A DNA stretch of 33,976 nucleotides, taken from assembly GCA_001602845.1 (NCBI GenBank), contig LUZE01000004.1:1-33976 (forward strand), read 5' to 3'. Below are positions 18,089 through 26,499 of the stretch, piece by piece (the first letter of the stretch is position 1; every line of letters starts with the position of its first letter). The notes under the pieces are model-generated. The model was not told where the DNA came from. It saw nothing but the letters and a program-made list of their open reading frames with translations, and did no database searches. A program made the position numbers and the translations under genes. The stretch comes from Bacteroidales bacterium Bact_13 (lineage in GTDB: Bacteria; Bacteroidota; Bacteroidia; Bacteroidales; UBA932).

Positions 18089-20011
18089 TCAGATCGAAGC
18101 TAAATTCTGGTCGTTGAGCAGCTGTTTGCCTTCGGGGGTGAAGGCGTAGGCGATGCGGTCGGCATAGTGTTCCTCGACCTTGCCGCGAACGATCTTCATC
18201 GTCGAATTCATCATCTTGTTGGCAATCGTGAACGGCTCGTCGCAAATCACGACCGCTGCCGGCAGCCAGCGCTCCGGGAAGAGCCCGTAATGGGCGCCGC
18301 CCTTGCGATAACTGTCGATCTCCGCCTGAATCTTCTGCAACATCGCCACCTTCCCCTCCTTCGTCTTCGGATCCAGCCCCTGCCCCTTCACAAATTCCGC
18401 CAAAGCATCCTTCTCGGGCACAATCAGCACCATCGTGTACGGATCCTGATTGTTGTGCAAAACCACCTGCGAAACATATTTCGACACCTCCGGCAGACTG
18501 TCCTCGAAACCCTCCGGCGAATACTTCTCACCGTCGGAAGAGATCAGCAGGCTCTTGAAACGGCCCACCACATAAAGGAAGTCCGGATCCCAGGGGCAGA
18601 TGTAACCCATGTCACCCGTATGCAGCCAGCCGTCGACAACCGTGTCGGCCGTGGCCTTCGGATTCTTCCAGTAACCCGCCATCACGTTCTCGCCCCGTAT
18701 CACGATCTCGCCCTTCGTGCCATGCGGCACCTCGTTCCCCTGCTCGTCACAGATCTTGCAATCCATCGGCCGGACAATACGGCCGGATGAACCGAAAATG
18801 GCGTGACCCGTCGAGTTCGAACAGATGATCGGCGTAGCCTCGGTCAGGCCGTAACCCTGGAACATCGGCATGCCCACCGCGCAGAAAAAGCGCTGCAACT
18901 CGATGTCCAGCAGGGCGCCGCCACCCACGAAGAACCGCATGCGGCCGCCGAAGCTCTCCCGTACCTTCTTGAACAGGATCTTGTCGAACAGGACCATCAG
19001 CGGCTTGCGCCAGAACGTACCGCCCGTACCGCGGTTGTAGTACTCCTTATTATATGCGATCGCATTCCGGACGGCGAAATTGAACAGCTTTTCCGTCCGG
19101 GGCCCCTTGGCCTTGATGCCGCTCTCGATGTTCTTCTTGAAATTGCGCGCCAGCGCGGGAACCGACAGCATCACGTGCGGCCGCGTCTCGCGGATGGCCG
19201 TGGGAATGTTCTTGAGCGTGGCCATCGCATTCTTCCCGATCGGCACGAAAGCGATGCTGCCGCCACAGTACATCATGGTATACATGCCCGCCACGTGCGC
19301 GAAACAGTGATCCAGCGGCAGGATGATCAGCATCACGCTGTTCTCCTCGATGGTAATCACGGACTGGCCCTGCGCCACGTTCGCCGTGTAGTTGCGGTGC
19401 GTCAGCAGGATGCCCTTCGGGTCGGCCGTCGTGCCGGACGTGTAGCTGATGTTGGCATAGTCGTCGGGGCCGACGGAACGATAGCGCGCCTCGAATTCAG
19501 CCGCATGTTCCTGCAGAAACGCATCGCCCAATGCCTGGACTTCCGACATCCGCATCTCTCCCTCTTCGAGCTTGTCGTAACGGAAGGCCGTGTCATCGAA
19601 GACGATGACCTTCTTCACGTCGGGGCACTGCCCCATGATGGCCCGGATCTTTGGAAGCTGGTTGCCCGATACAAGCACCCAGTGCGCTTCGGAATGGAGG
19701 ATGCGGAACACAAGGTCCTGTCCCTCGCCCAGATTGACGGAAAGCGGCACGTCCACCGCCCCGGCATACATCGCGCCCAGCTCTGCCAGGATCCACATCG
19801 CACGGCTCTCGGAAAGCAGCGCGATCTTCTCGCCCTTCTGCACCCCCATCGCCATCAGGCCGGCACCGATGCGGTGCGCCTCCCGGCGGGTCTGCTCCTG
19901 AGTGATTTCCAGCCACTTCCCGTCCACCTTTTCACGGAGGTATACGTTGCCGGCGAACTGGTGCGTGTAATTCTCAACAAAATCTATGATCGTCGGTTTG
20001 TCGTCTTTCAT
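18089..20011 (-). CDS. Long-chain fatty acid--CoA ligase (AMP-forming)
   Basis: From MKDDKPTIIDFV: ISYTSGTTADPKGILLTHRNY, FQGYGLTEATPIIC, GWLHTGDMGYI. The 1172-aa ORF continues upstream antisense to pckA and is not the gene. Confidence 0.93.
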   Translation of the reverse strand: MKDDKPTIIDFVENYTHQFAGNVYLREKVDGKWLEITQEQTRREAHRIGAGLMAMGVQKGEKIALLSESRAMWILAELGAMYAGAVDVPLSVNLGEGQDLVFRILHSEAHWVLVSGNQLPKIRAIMGQCPDVKKVIVFDDTAFRYDKLEEGEMRMSEVQALGDAFLQEHAAEFEARYRSVGPDDYANISYTSGTTADPKGILLTHRNYTANVAQGQSVITIEENSVMLIILPLDHCFAHVAGMYTMMYCGGSIAFVPIGKNAMATLKNIPTAIRETRPHVMLSVPALARNFKKNIESGIKAKGPRTEKLFNFAVRNAIAYNKEYYNRGTGGTFWRKPLMVLFDKILFKKVRESFGGRMRFFVGGGALLDIELQRFFCAVGMPMFQGYGLTEATPIICSNSTGHAIFGSSGRIVRPMDCKICDEQGNEVPHGTKGEIVIRGENVMAGYWKNPKATADTVVDGWLHTGDMGYICPWDPDFLYVVGRFKSLLISSDGEKYSPEGFEDSLPEVSKYVSQVVLHNNQDPYTMVLIVPEKDALAEFVKGQGLDPKTKEGKVAMLQKIQAEIDSYRKGGAHYGLFPERWLPAAVVICDEPFTIANKMMNSTMKIVRGKVEEHYADRIAYAFTPEGKQLLNDQNLASI

Positions 20012-20044
20012 ATATGGTGTGATTTTTGATAACCAATCAGTCCT

Positions 20045-20103
20045 CAAATATAATGATTTTTGCGTGAAACACGGCCATTTTATACAAATAATCATTATAT
20101 TTG
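20045..20103. promoter_or_regulatory. Divergent promoter region with mirrored -7 boxes
   Basis: TATATTTG on the minus strand (20045-20052) and plus strand (20096-20103), inside perfect 14-bp inverted arms CAAATATAATGATT / AATCATTATATTTG. Confidence 0.6.
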
Positions 20104-20137
20104 CGAGACTGAATATCTTATAAACAATATAAACACT

Positions 20138-21754
20138 ATGCCTAAAATCAATCTGAGAAAGTACGGTATCAAGAACACGCGTGAAGTGCTCTACAACCCC
20201 ACCTACGAAGTCCTTTACAACGAAGAGACCAAACCCGGCCTGGAAGGCTATGACAAGGGCGTGGTCACCGAACTTGGCGCCATCAACGTGATGACCGGCG
20301 TTTTCACCGGCCGCAGCCCCAAGGACAAGTACATCGTCTATGACAAGACCACCCGGGAAGGCGCCCGCGGTGAGATCTGGTGGACCACCGACGAGTATCC
20401 CAACGACAACCACAAGATGTCGGAAGATGTGTGGAAAGAGGTCAAGAAGATGGCCCAGGCCCAGCTCAGCGGCAAACGCCTGTTCGTCGTCGACGGCTTC
20501 TGCGGCACCCACACCGACACCCGCATGAAGGTCCGCTTCATCATGGAGGTGGCATGGCAGGCACACTTCGTGACCAACATGTTCATCCGTCCGAAGAACC
20601 AGAAGGAATTCGACCAGGATCCCGACTTCGTGGTCTACTGCGCATCGAAGGCCAAGGTTGACAACTATCAGGAACTCGGCCTGCGCAGCGACACCTGCGT
20701 GGCCTTCAACGTCACCAGCCGCGAGCAGGTAATCCTCAACACCTGGTACGGCGGCGAGATGAAGAAGGGTATGTTCTCGATGATGAACTACTACCTCCCG
20801 CTCAAGGGCATCGCAGCCATGCACTGCTCGGCCAATACGGACATGAACGGCGAGAACACCGCCATCTTCTTCGGCCTCTCCGGAACCGGCAAGACCACCC
20901 TTTCCACCGACCCGAAACGCCTGCTGATCGGCGACGACGAGCACGGCTGGGACCGCAAGGGCGTGTTCAACCTCGAAGGTGGCTGCTACGCGAAGGTCAT
21001 CAACCTCGACAAGGATGCAGAGCCTGATATCTACGGCGCCATCCGCCGCGACGCCCTCCTCGAGAACGTCACCGTCGACGAGAACGGCAAGATCGACTTT
21101 GCCGACAAGAGCGTCACCGAGAACACCCGCGTGAGCTACCCGATCTATCACATCGAGAAGATCGTCCGTCCCGAGAGCCACGGCCCCGCAGCAGAGCAGG
21201 TCATCTTCCTGAGCGCCGACGCATTCGGCGTGCTGCCGCCGGTGAGCATCCTCACCCCCGAGCAGACGAAGTACTACTTCCTGAGCGGCTTCACCGCCAA
21301 GCTGGCCGGCACCGAGCGCGGCATCACCGAGCCCACACCGACCTTCTCCGCATGCTTCGGACAGGCGTTCCTCGAACTCCACCCGACCAAGTATGCCGAA
21401 GAGCTTGTCAAGAAGATGAAGAAATCCGGCGCGAAGGCCTACCTGGTGAACACCGGCTGGAACGGCACGGGCAAGCGCATCTCCATCAAGGATACCCGCG
21501 GCATCATCGACGCCATCCTCAACCACAGCATCGACCAGGCTCCGACCAAGAAGATCCCTTACTTCGACTTCGAAGTCCCGACGCAGCTGGAAGGCGTTGA
21601 CCCGCACATCCTCGACCCGCGCGATACCTATGCAGATCCCAAGCAGTGGGACGAGAAGGCACAGGACCTCGCAGGACGGTTCATCAAGAACTTCAAGAAG
21701 TACGAGTACAACAAGGCCGGTAAGGCGCTCGTCGCTGCAGGCCCGAAGCTCTAA
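20138..21754 (+). CDS. pckA: Phosphoenolpyruvate carboxykinase (ATP)
   Basis: From [64 protein letters not shown]. Confidence 0.97.
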   Translation: MPKINLRKYGIKNTREVLYNPTYEVLYNEETKPGLEGYDKGVVTELGAINVMTGVFTGRSPKDKYIVYDKTTREGARGEIWWTTDEYPNDNHKMSEDVWKEVKKMAQAQLSGKRLFVVDGFCGTHTDTRMKVRFIMEVAWQAHFVTNMFIRPKNQKEFDQDPDFVVYCASKAKVDNYQELGLRSDTCVAFNVTSREQVILNTWYGGEMKKGMFSMMNYYLPLKGIAAMHCSANTDMNGENTAIFFGLSGTGKTTLSTDPKRLLIGDDEHGWDRKGVFNLEGGCYAKVINLDKDAEPDIYGAIRRDALLENVTVDENGKIDFADKSVTENTRVSYPIYHIEKIVRPESHGPAAEQVIFLSADAFGVLPPVSILTPEQTKYYFLSGFTAKLAGTERGITEPTPTFSACFGQAFLELHPTKYAEELVKKMKKSGAKAYLVNTGWNGTGKRISIKDTRGIIDAILNHSIDQAPTKKIPYFDFEVPTQLEGVDPHILDPRDTYADPKQWDEKAQDLAGRFIKNFKKYEYNKAGKALVAAGPKL

Positions 21755-21783
21755 CGGCTTGTAACCAACTGTCGTTTAACCCA

Positions 21784-21843
21784 AAAACCGGCTGGAAGAA
21801 AGATGATTATCACCATCGGTATTCTTCTGGCCGGTTTTCTTTT
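21784..21843 (+). promoter_or_regulatory. Terminator/attenuator-like hairpin overlapping the lysO-like start codon
   Basis: AAAACCGGCTGGAAGAA(21784-21800) pairs with TTCTTCTGGCCGGTTTT(21822-21838) as 17 bp (two G-U), followed by CTTTT; ATG at 21803 lies in the loop. Confidence 0.65.
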
Positions 21844-22765
21844 GGGCCTGTTGCTGAAGGGGCGCGTCAAGCTGCCGACGTCGGCCATCACGCTGGCGTC
21901 GATCTGCCTGCTGCTCTTCATCCTGGGGTTGGAAATCGGCGGCAACCGGGAGTTGCTGGCGAACCTTCCGACAATGGGCCTGACAGCCCTCGTCGTGTCG
22001 GTGCTGGCCATTTTGGGCAGTGTCGTTCTGGCACGGCTGTTCACAAAAAAAGAAGAACTGGCACCGCCTGTCAATGAGCGGCCTTCCCCGGCCGAAACCG
22101 GTGACAAGCCCGGCGGCGGAATGCGAGACAGCCTGATCATCGTGGGATGCTTTGTCGCCGGAGTACTTGTCGCCCTTGCCGGATGGGTTCCCGACGGGTT
22201 GCCGATGGACCAGATTACCACGTGGGGGCTTTATCTTCTGCTGATCTGTGTCGGGTTCGGGCTCGGGATGGAAGAAGGATTCTTCGAGAGTCTCAAGACC
22301 TTGCCGGCCAGAAGCCTGCTCTTGCCCCTGGTAACGATTGTCGGGTCGCTGATTGGCGGCCTGCTGGCATGGGTGCTGCTTTCGTGGTTCCACACGTCAG
22401 TGCCTGAGCTGACCGACACGCTGGCGGTCACATCGGGGTTTGGCTATTATTCGCTCTCGAGCGTACTCCTGGACGAGCAACGCGGACCGATGGTGGCCAC
22501 CATCGCCCTGGCTGCCAACCTGCTTCGTGAACTATTGACACTGCTGACCGCCCCCATGCTCCGCAAGTGGTTCGGCCCCTACGCCATCATTTCTTCCGGC
22601 GGCGCCACCTCGATGGACACGACCCTGCCCGTCGCGGTGCGCTACGGGGGCAGCCGCTACGCTCCCGTATCGGTCTATCATGGTTTTGTCCTGACGGTTG
22701 CCGTACCCTTTATCGTTTCTTTTTTCATTACGCTCCATTCCTGGTTATTGAATTTACCTGCCTAG
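21803..22765 (+). CDS. lysO: LysO-family (DUF340/YbjE) lysine exporter-like membrane protein
   Basis: 320 aa polytopic; GILLAGFLLGLLLKGR, FILGLEIGGNRELL, LLLICVGFGLGMEEG, TSGFGYYSLSSVLLDEQRG, SSGGATSMDTTLPV. Confidence 0.8.
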   Translation: MIITIGILLAGFLLGLLLKGRVKLPTSAITLASICLLLFILGLEIGGNRELLANLPTMGLTALVVSVLAILGSVVLARLFTKKEELAPPVNERPSPAETGDKPGGGMRDSLIIVGCFVAGVLVALAGWVPDGLPMDQITTWGLYLLLICVGFGLGMEEGFFESLKTLPARSLLLPLVTIVGSLIGGLLAWVLLSWFHTSVPELTDTLAVTSGFGYYSLSSVLLDEQRGPMVATIALAANLLRELLTLLTAPMLRKWFGPYAIISSGGATSMDTTLPVAVRYGGSRYAPVSVYHGFVLTVAVPFIVSFFITLHSWLLNLPA

Positions 22766-22768
22766 ATC

Positions 22769-23356
22769 ATGAATACAGATATCATCCTCCCCGCCCCCGT
22801 CTGTATCGGCGGCATGCCGCTTCGTGACGCCCTGATGACACGCCGTTCCGTCCGGACCTATTCGCCCAGACGCTTCAATCTGAACGACAAGCAGGACCTG
22901 CAGCTTCTCTCCGACCTGCTGTGGGCCGCTTTCGGGCCCATCTCGCCGAAGCGCCGCAGCGCGCCTTCGTCGCACAACCGGCAGGAAACGGATCTTTACG
23001 TGCTGCTGCCCGAAGGGGCTTTCCGCTATGATCCCTCCGGCAACCGGCTCCTCCCGGTCGTCGGCACGGACTTGCGCGCCGCCTCGGGTGCCCAGGACTA
23101 TGTGGGCACGGCGGCGGCCGAGATCGCCTTCGTGGCCGACACTACAAAAGTAACGGGCAAGTCACCGCGCGGACTGGTCGAGACGATCTACGTGGATACG
23201 GGCTTCATCTCGCAGAATATCTACTTGTTCTGCGCTTCCGAAGGACTGGCCACAGTGGTGCGGGCCATGGTGCCGAAGGAATCGCTGGCCGCAGCGCTGC
23301 AGTTGACGCACTCCCAGGAGATAACCTTGGTGCAGACGGTCGGCTGGGCACAATAA
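22769..23356 (+). CDS. Nitroreductase family protein
   Basis: LRDALMTRRSVRTYSPRRF, LSDLLWAAFGPISPKRRSAPSSHNRQET, TGFISQNIYLFCASEGLATV. Confidence 0.85.
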   Translation: MNTDIILPAPVCIGGMPLRDALMTRRSVRTYSPRRFNLNDKQDLQLLSDLLWAAFGPISPKRRSAPSSHNRQETDLYVLLPEGAFRYDPSGNRLLPVVGTDLRAASGAQDYVGTAAAEIAFVADTTKVTGKSPRGLVETIYVDTGFISQNIYLFCASEGLATVVRAMVPKESLAAALQLTHSQEITLVQTVGWAQ

Positions 23357-23443
23357 GCCGCCAAAACGTGCCCCGAAGGGGCAAAATCGCCTGGCCGGGC
23401 ACAAATTGCCGTGCTTTCGTGCCCCAAAGACGAAATAATTTCG

Positions 23444-23451
23444 TACATTTG
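23444..23451 (+). promoter_or_regulatory. Bacteroidetes -7 box TACATTTG
   Basis: Exact TAnnTTTG, 18 nt upstream of the ATG at 23470. Confidence 0.5.
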
Positions 23452-23469
23452 AAGGATAAACCGCAAAAC

Positions 23470-24885
23470 ATGGATCCTGTCAAATCGCTATTCGAGCAAT
23501 ATACCGGACAGAAAGTCCGGATTTTCGAGGAACTCCCCTCCTCCGGCAGCAACCGCCGTTACTTCCGCATTACGGGAGACGACATCACGCTGATCGGCGC
23601 GCGGGGCACCTCCATCCCCGAGAACATCGCCTTCTGGAAAATGGCCTGCCACTTCCGCGAGAAAGGACTCAACGTCCCGCAGGTGCTGGCCCACAACAGC
23701 GACTTCTCCTGCTATCTCCAGGAAGACCTTGGCAACGACACGCTCTTCAACCTCGTGTCGGAAGGCCGTGAGAAAGGCAATTATTCGCCGGCGGAAAAAG
23801 CGCTCATTTTCAAGGCCGTGCGCGCACTCCCCAAGATTCAGTTCGAGGGGGCCGAAGGCCTCGATTTCTCGGTCTGCTTCCCGCAGCCCGAGTTCGACGA
23901 GCGGATGATCTCGTTCGACCAGAATTATTTCAAATACTGCTTCCTCAAGGCCACCGGGCTGGAGTTCAGCGAAATCGATCTTGACAAGGATTTCAAGGCC
24001 ATGTCGGACGTGCTCATGCGCAGCATGTCGGACACGTTCCTCTACCGGGATTTCCAGGCCCGCAACGTGATGATCAAGTACGGCGAGCCCTACTTCATCG
24101 ACTTCCAGGGCGGGCGCAAGGGCCCGATCTACTATGACGTGGCCTCGTTCATCTGGCAGGCCAAGGCCGCCTATTCCGAGGCGTTCAAGATGGAGCTCAT
24201 CGACGCCTACCTCGACGCCCTGAAGCCCTACAAGCCCATCAGCCGCAAGGAATTCATGGAAACGCTGCGGCACTTCGTGCTCTTCCGCACCCTGCAGGTG
24301 CTCGGCGCCTACGGTTTCCGCGGTTACTTCGAAAAGAAGCCCCACTTCCTGCAGAGCGTCCCCTACGCCATGGAGAACCTGCGCCGGCTGCTCAAGGAGC
24401 CGTTCACCGAATATCCCTATCTCACGAAACTGCTCGGCGAACTGACGTCGATGAAGCAGTTCTCCGACCTCAACCAGGAACGCGGACTTGAAGTCGACAT
24501 CTTCAGCTTCGCCTACAAGAAGGGCATTCCAAACGATGCCAGCGGCAACGGCGGCGGCTACGTCTTCGACTGCCGCGGCCTGGAAAACCCGGGCAAATAC
24601 GAGCACTACAAGCACTTTACCGGCATGGACGCCGAAGTCATCAAGTTCATGGAGGACGACGGCGGCGTGCTGAAATTCCTCGACCACGCCTACGAACTGG
24701 TGGATGCGCACGTCCAGCGGTTCATCGAACGCAAGTTCACGCACCTGATGGTCGCTTTCGGCTGTACCGGCGGCCAGCACCGCTCCGTCTACTGCGCCGA
24801 GCATCTGGGCGAGCACCTGGCGAACAAATTCAGCATCAAGGTGCGCATCACCCACCGGGAACTCGAACTCGAAAAGGAACTCTGA
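23470..24885 (+). CDS. AmgK-like sugar kinase (APH fold) fused to a RapZ C-terminal domain
   Basis: N-terminal: GSNRRYFRITGDD, TFLYRDFQARNVMIKYGEPYFIDFQGGRKGPIYYDVASF. C-terminal from ~24487: SFAYKKGIPNDASGNGGGYVFDCRGLENPGKYEHYKHFTGMD, HLMVAFGCTGGQHRSVYCAEHLGEHL. Confidence 0.88.
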   Translation: MDPVKSLFEQYTGQKVRIFEELPSSGSNRRYFRITGDDITLIGARGTSIPENIAFWKMACHFREKGLNVPQVLAHNSDFSCYLQEDLGNDTLFNLVSEGREKGNYSPAEKALIFKAVRALPKIQFEGAEGLDFSVCFPQPEFDERMISFDQNYFKYCFLKATGLEFSEIDLDKDFKAMSDVLMRSMSDTFLYRDFQARNVMIKYGEPYFIDFQGGRKGPIYYDVASFIWQAKAAYSEAFKMELIDAYLDALKPYKPISRKEFMETLRHFVLFRTLQVLGAYGFRGYFEKKPHFLQSVPYAMENLRRLLKEPFTEYPYLTKLLGELTSMKQFSDLNQERGLEVDIFSFAYKKGIPNDASGNGGGYVFDCRGLENPGKYEHYKHFTGMDAEVIKFMEDDGGVLKFLDHAYELVDAHVQRFIERKFTHLMVAFGCTGGQHRSVYCAEHLGEHLANKFSIKVRITHRELELEKEL

Positions 24886-24889
24886 CCCG

Positions 24890-25609
24890 ATGAAGGCGCT
24901 CGTGTTCGCGGCCGGACTCGGCACCCGGCTCAAACCCCTTACCGACACGATGCCCAAGGCGCTCGTGCCAGTCAATGGCGTTCCCCTGCTCCAGCAGGTC
25001 GTTGAAAAACTCGTGGCGGCGGGCTACGACGAGATCGTCATCAACGTACATCACTTTGCGGACATGATCCGCGACTTTGTAGCCACGCACGACAGCTTCG
25101 GCGTCAGGATCACGTTCTCCGACGAGACGGACCTGCTCCGCGAAACCGGCGGCGGCATCCGCCACGCCGCACCCCTGCTCGAAGGGGAGGAGCCGTTCCT
25201 CGTGCACAACGTGGACATCCTCTCCAATCTCGACCTGGCCTGGTTCCGCGCGCAGCACCGCCCGGGCGACCTGTCCACGATCCTGGTCAGCGACCGCCCC
25301 ACGCAGCGCTATTTTCTCTTCGACGAAGACGGGCTGCTGGTCGGCTGGACGAACCTCGCCACGGGTGAAGTCCGCAGTCCCTGGCCCGGCATCGACCCGG
25401 ACCATTGCACCCGGCTTGCTTTTTCCGGCATCCACTATATCTCACCCGCCATCTTCCCGCTGATGCACGACTGGCCCGAGAAATTCTCCATCGTGGACTT
25501 CTATCTCGCTATCTGCCGGACCCACGCCGTCCGCGCCGCCGTCATGCCCGGCCTGGTGCTTCACGACGTTGGAAAATTGTCGGAATTGACTTTTATTTCT
25601 CCGAAATAA
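24890..25609 (+). CDS. MurU-like sugar-1-phosphate nucleotidyltransferase
   Basis: MKALVFAAGLGTRLKPLTDTMPKALVPVNGVPLLQ, ETGGGIRHAAPLL, HNVDILSNLDL. Confidence 0.85.
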   Translation: MKALVFAAGLGTRLKPLTDTMPKALVPVNGVPLLQQVVEKLVAAGYDEIVINVHHFADMIRDFVATHDSFGVRITFSDETDLLRETGGGIRHAAPLLEGEEPFLVHNVDILSNLDLAWFRAQHRPGDLSTILVSDRPTQRYFLFDEDGLLVGWTNLATGEVRSPWPGIDPDHCTRLAFSGIHYISPAIFPLMHDWPEKFSIVDFYLAICRTHAVRAAVMPGLVLHDVGKLSELTFISPK

Positions 25610-25613
25610 TAGT

Positions 25614-25621
25614 TATTTTTG
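25614..25621 (+). promoter_or_regulatory. Bacteroidetes -7 box TATTTTTG
   Basis: TAnnTTTG upstream of the polysaccharide-export gene run. Confidence 0.5.
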
Positions 25622-25662
25622 CAAATTAGACACGTTATACTACGAATTAATTGCAGAATATC

Positions 25663-26478
25663 ATGATCATATCATTCAAGAAGCTTCTTTTCATCGCCTT
25701 CGCCGCCGGGCTCGCTGCCTTTGCACTTCAGGGCTGCACGTCCGCGAAGGACATTCTTTATTTCCAGGATATCAACCAGTTGACCCCTCAGAAGATTCCT
25801 GCGGAATATGAACCGGTCATCATGAAGGACGATAAGCTCCAGATCATTATTTCCGGTCCGGACAAGAGCGTGATCGCGCCCTACAACTTCACCCTGAGCG
25901 CGAATACGACGGGCGGCTACAACACCACCCAGTCCGTGGTCCCCTACCTGGTCGATTCCGAAGGATACATCGACATGCCCGGCCTGGGCCATATCAAGGT
26001 CGAGGGCATGCACCGCACCGAACTGGTGGAACACATCACCAACATGCTGGTCGAACGGGGCCTGGTGAAGGAGCCGGTGGTTTCGGTCTCCTTCCTGAAC
26101 TACCGCATCACCGTGCTGGGTGAGGTCCGCAACCCGGGCACCTACACGGTTCCGAGCGAACGCGTGACCGTGCTCCAGGCACTCGGTATGGCAGGTGACC
26201 TGCTGATCACGGCCGACCGCCACGACATCGTCCTGATCCGCGACGTGGACGGCAAGCAGACCCACTACTCCTTCGACCTGACGGAGAGCCAGATCCTCAA
26301 TTCGCCGTACTTCTACCTCCACCAGAACGACGTGCTCTACGTGCCGCAGAGCGCCACCCGTATCGCACAGGGCACCACCGCCACCTCGCTCTGGTCGATC
26401 GTCCTGAGTTCGACCACCACGCTGATCACCGTCATCACGTTCTTCCTGTCGATGCGCGGCCGCCTGGGCAGCAACTAA
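25663..26478 (+). CDS. Polysaccharide export outer-membrane lipoprotein (Wza-like)
   Basis: Lipobox ALQGC; VVPYLVDSEGYIDMPGLGHIKVEGMHRTEL (Poly_export), VLGEVRNPGTYTVPSERVTVLQALGMAGDL (SLBB). Confidence 0.9.
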   Translation: MIISFKKLLFIAFAAGLAAFALQGCTSAKDILYFQDINQLTPQKIPAEYEPVIMKDDKLQIIISGPDKSVIAPYNFTLSANTTGGYNTTQSVVPYLVDSEGYIDMPGLGHIKVEGMHRTELVEHITNMLVERGLVKEPVVSVSFLNYRITVLGEVRNPGTYTVPSERVTVLQALGMAGDLLITADRHDIVLIRDVDGKQTHYSFDLTESQILNSPYFYLHQNDVLYVPQSATRIAQGTTATSLWSIVLSSTTTLITVITFFLSMRGRLGSN

Positions 26479-26499
26479 CCACGATAAAACGCTTCAGCA

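Noticed and set aside
20012-21607. N-terminal ~530 aa of the 1172-aa minus-strand ORF
   Set aside because: Exactly antisense to pckA and in frame with the acyl-CoA ligase only by chance; the ligase has a clear ATG at 20011 with its own promoter-like box. No recognisable domain upstream.
23488-24975. 495-aa minus-strand ORF antisense to the kinase-RapZ_C gene
   Set aside because: Shadow ORF; no domain motifs and the opposite strand is well supported.
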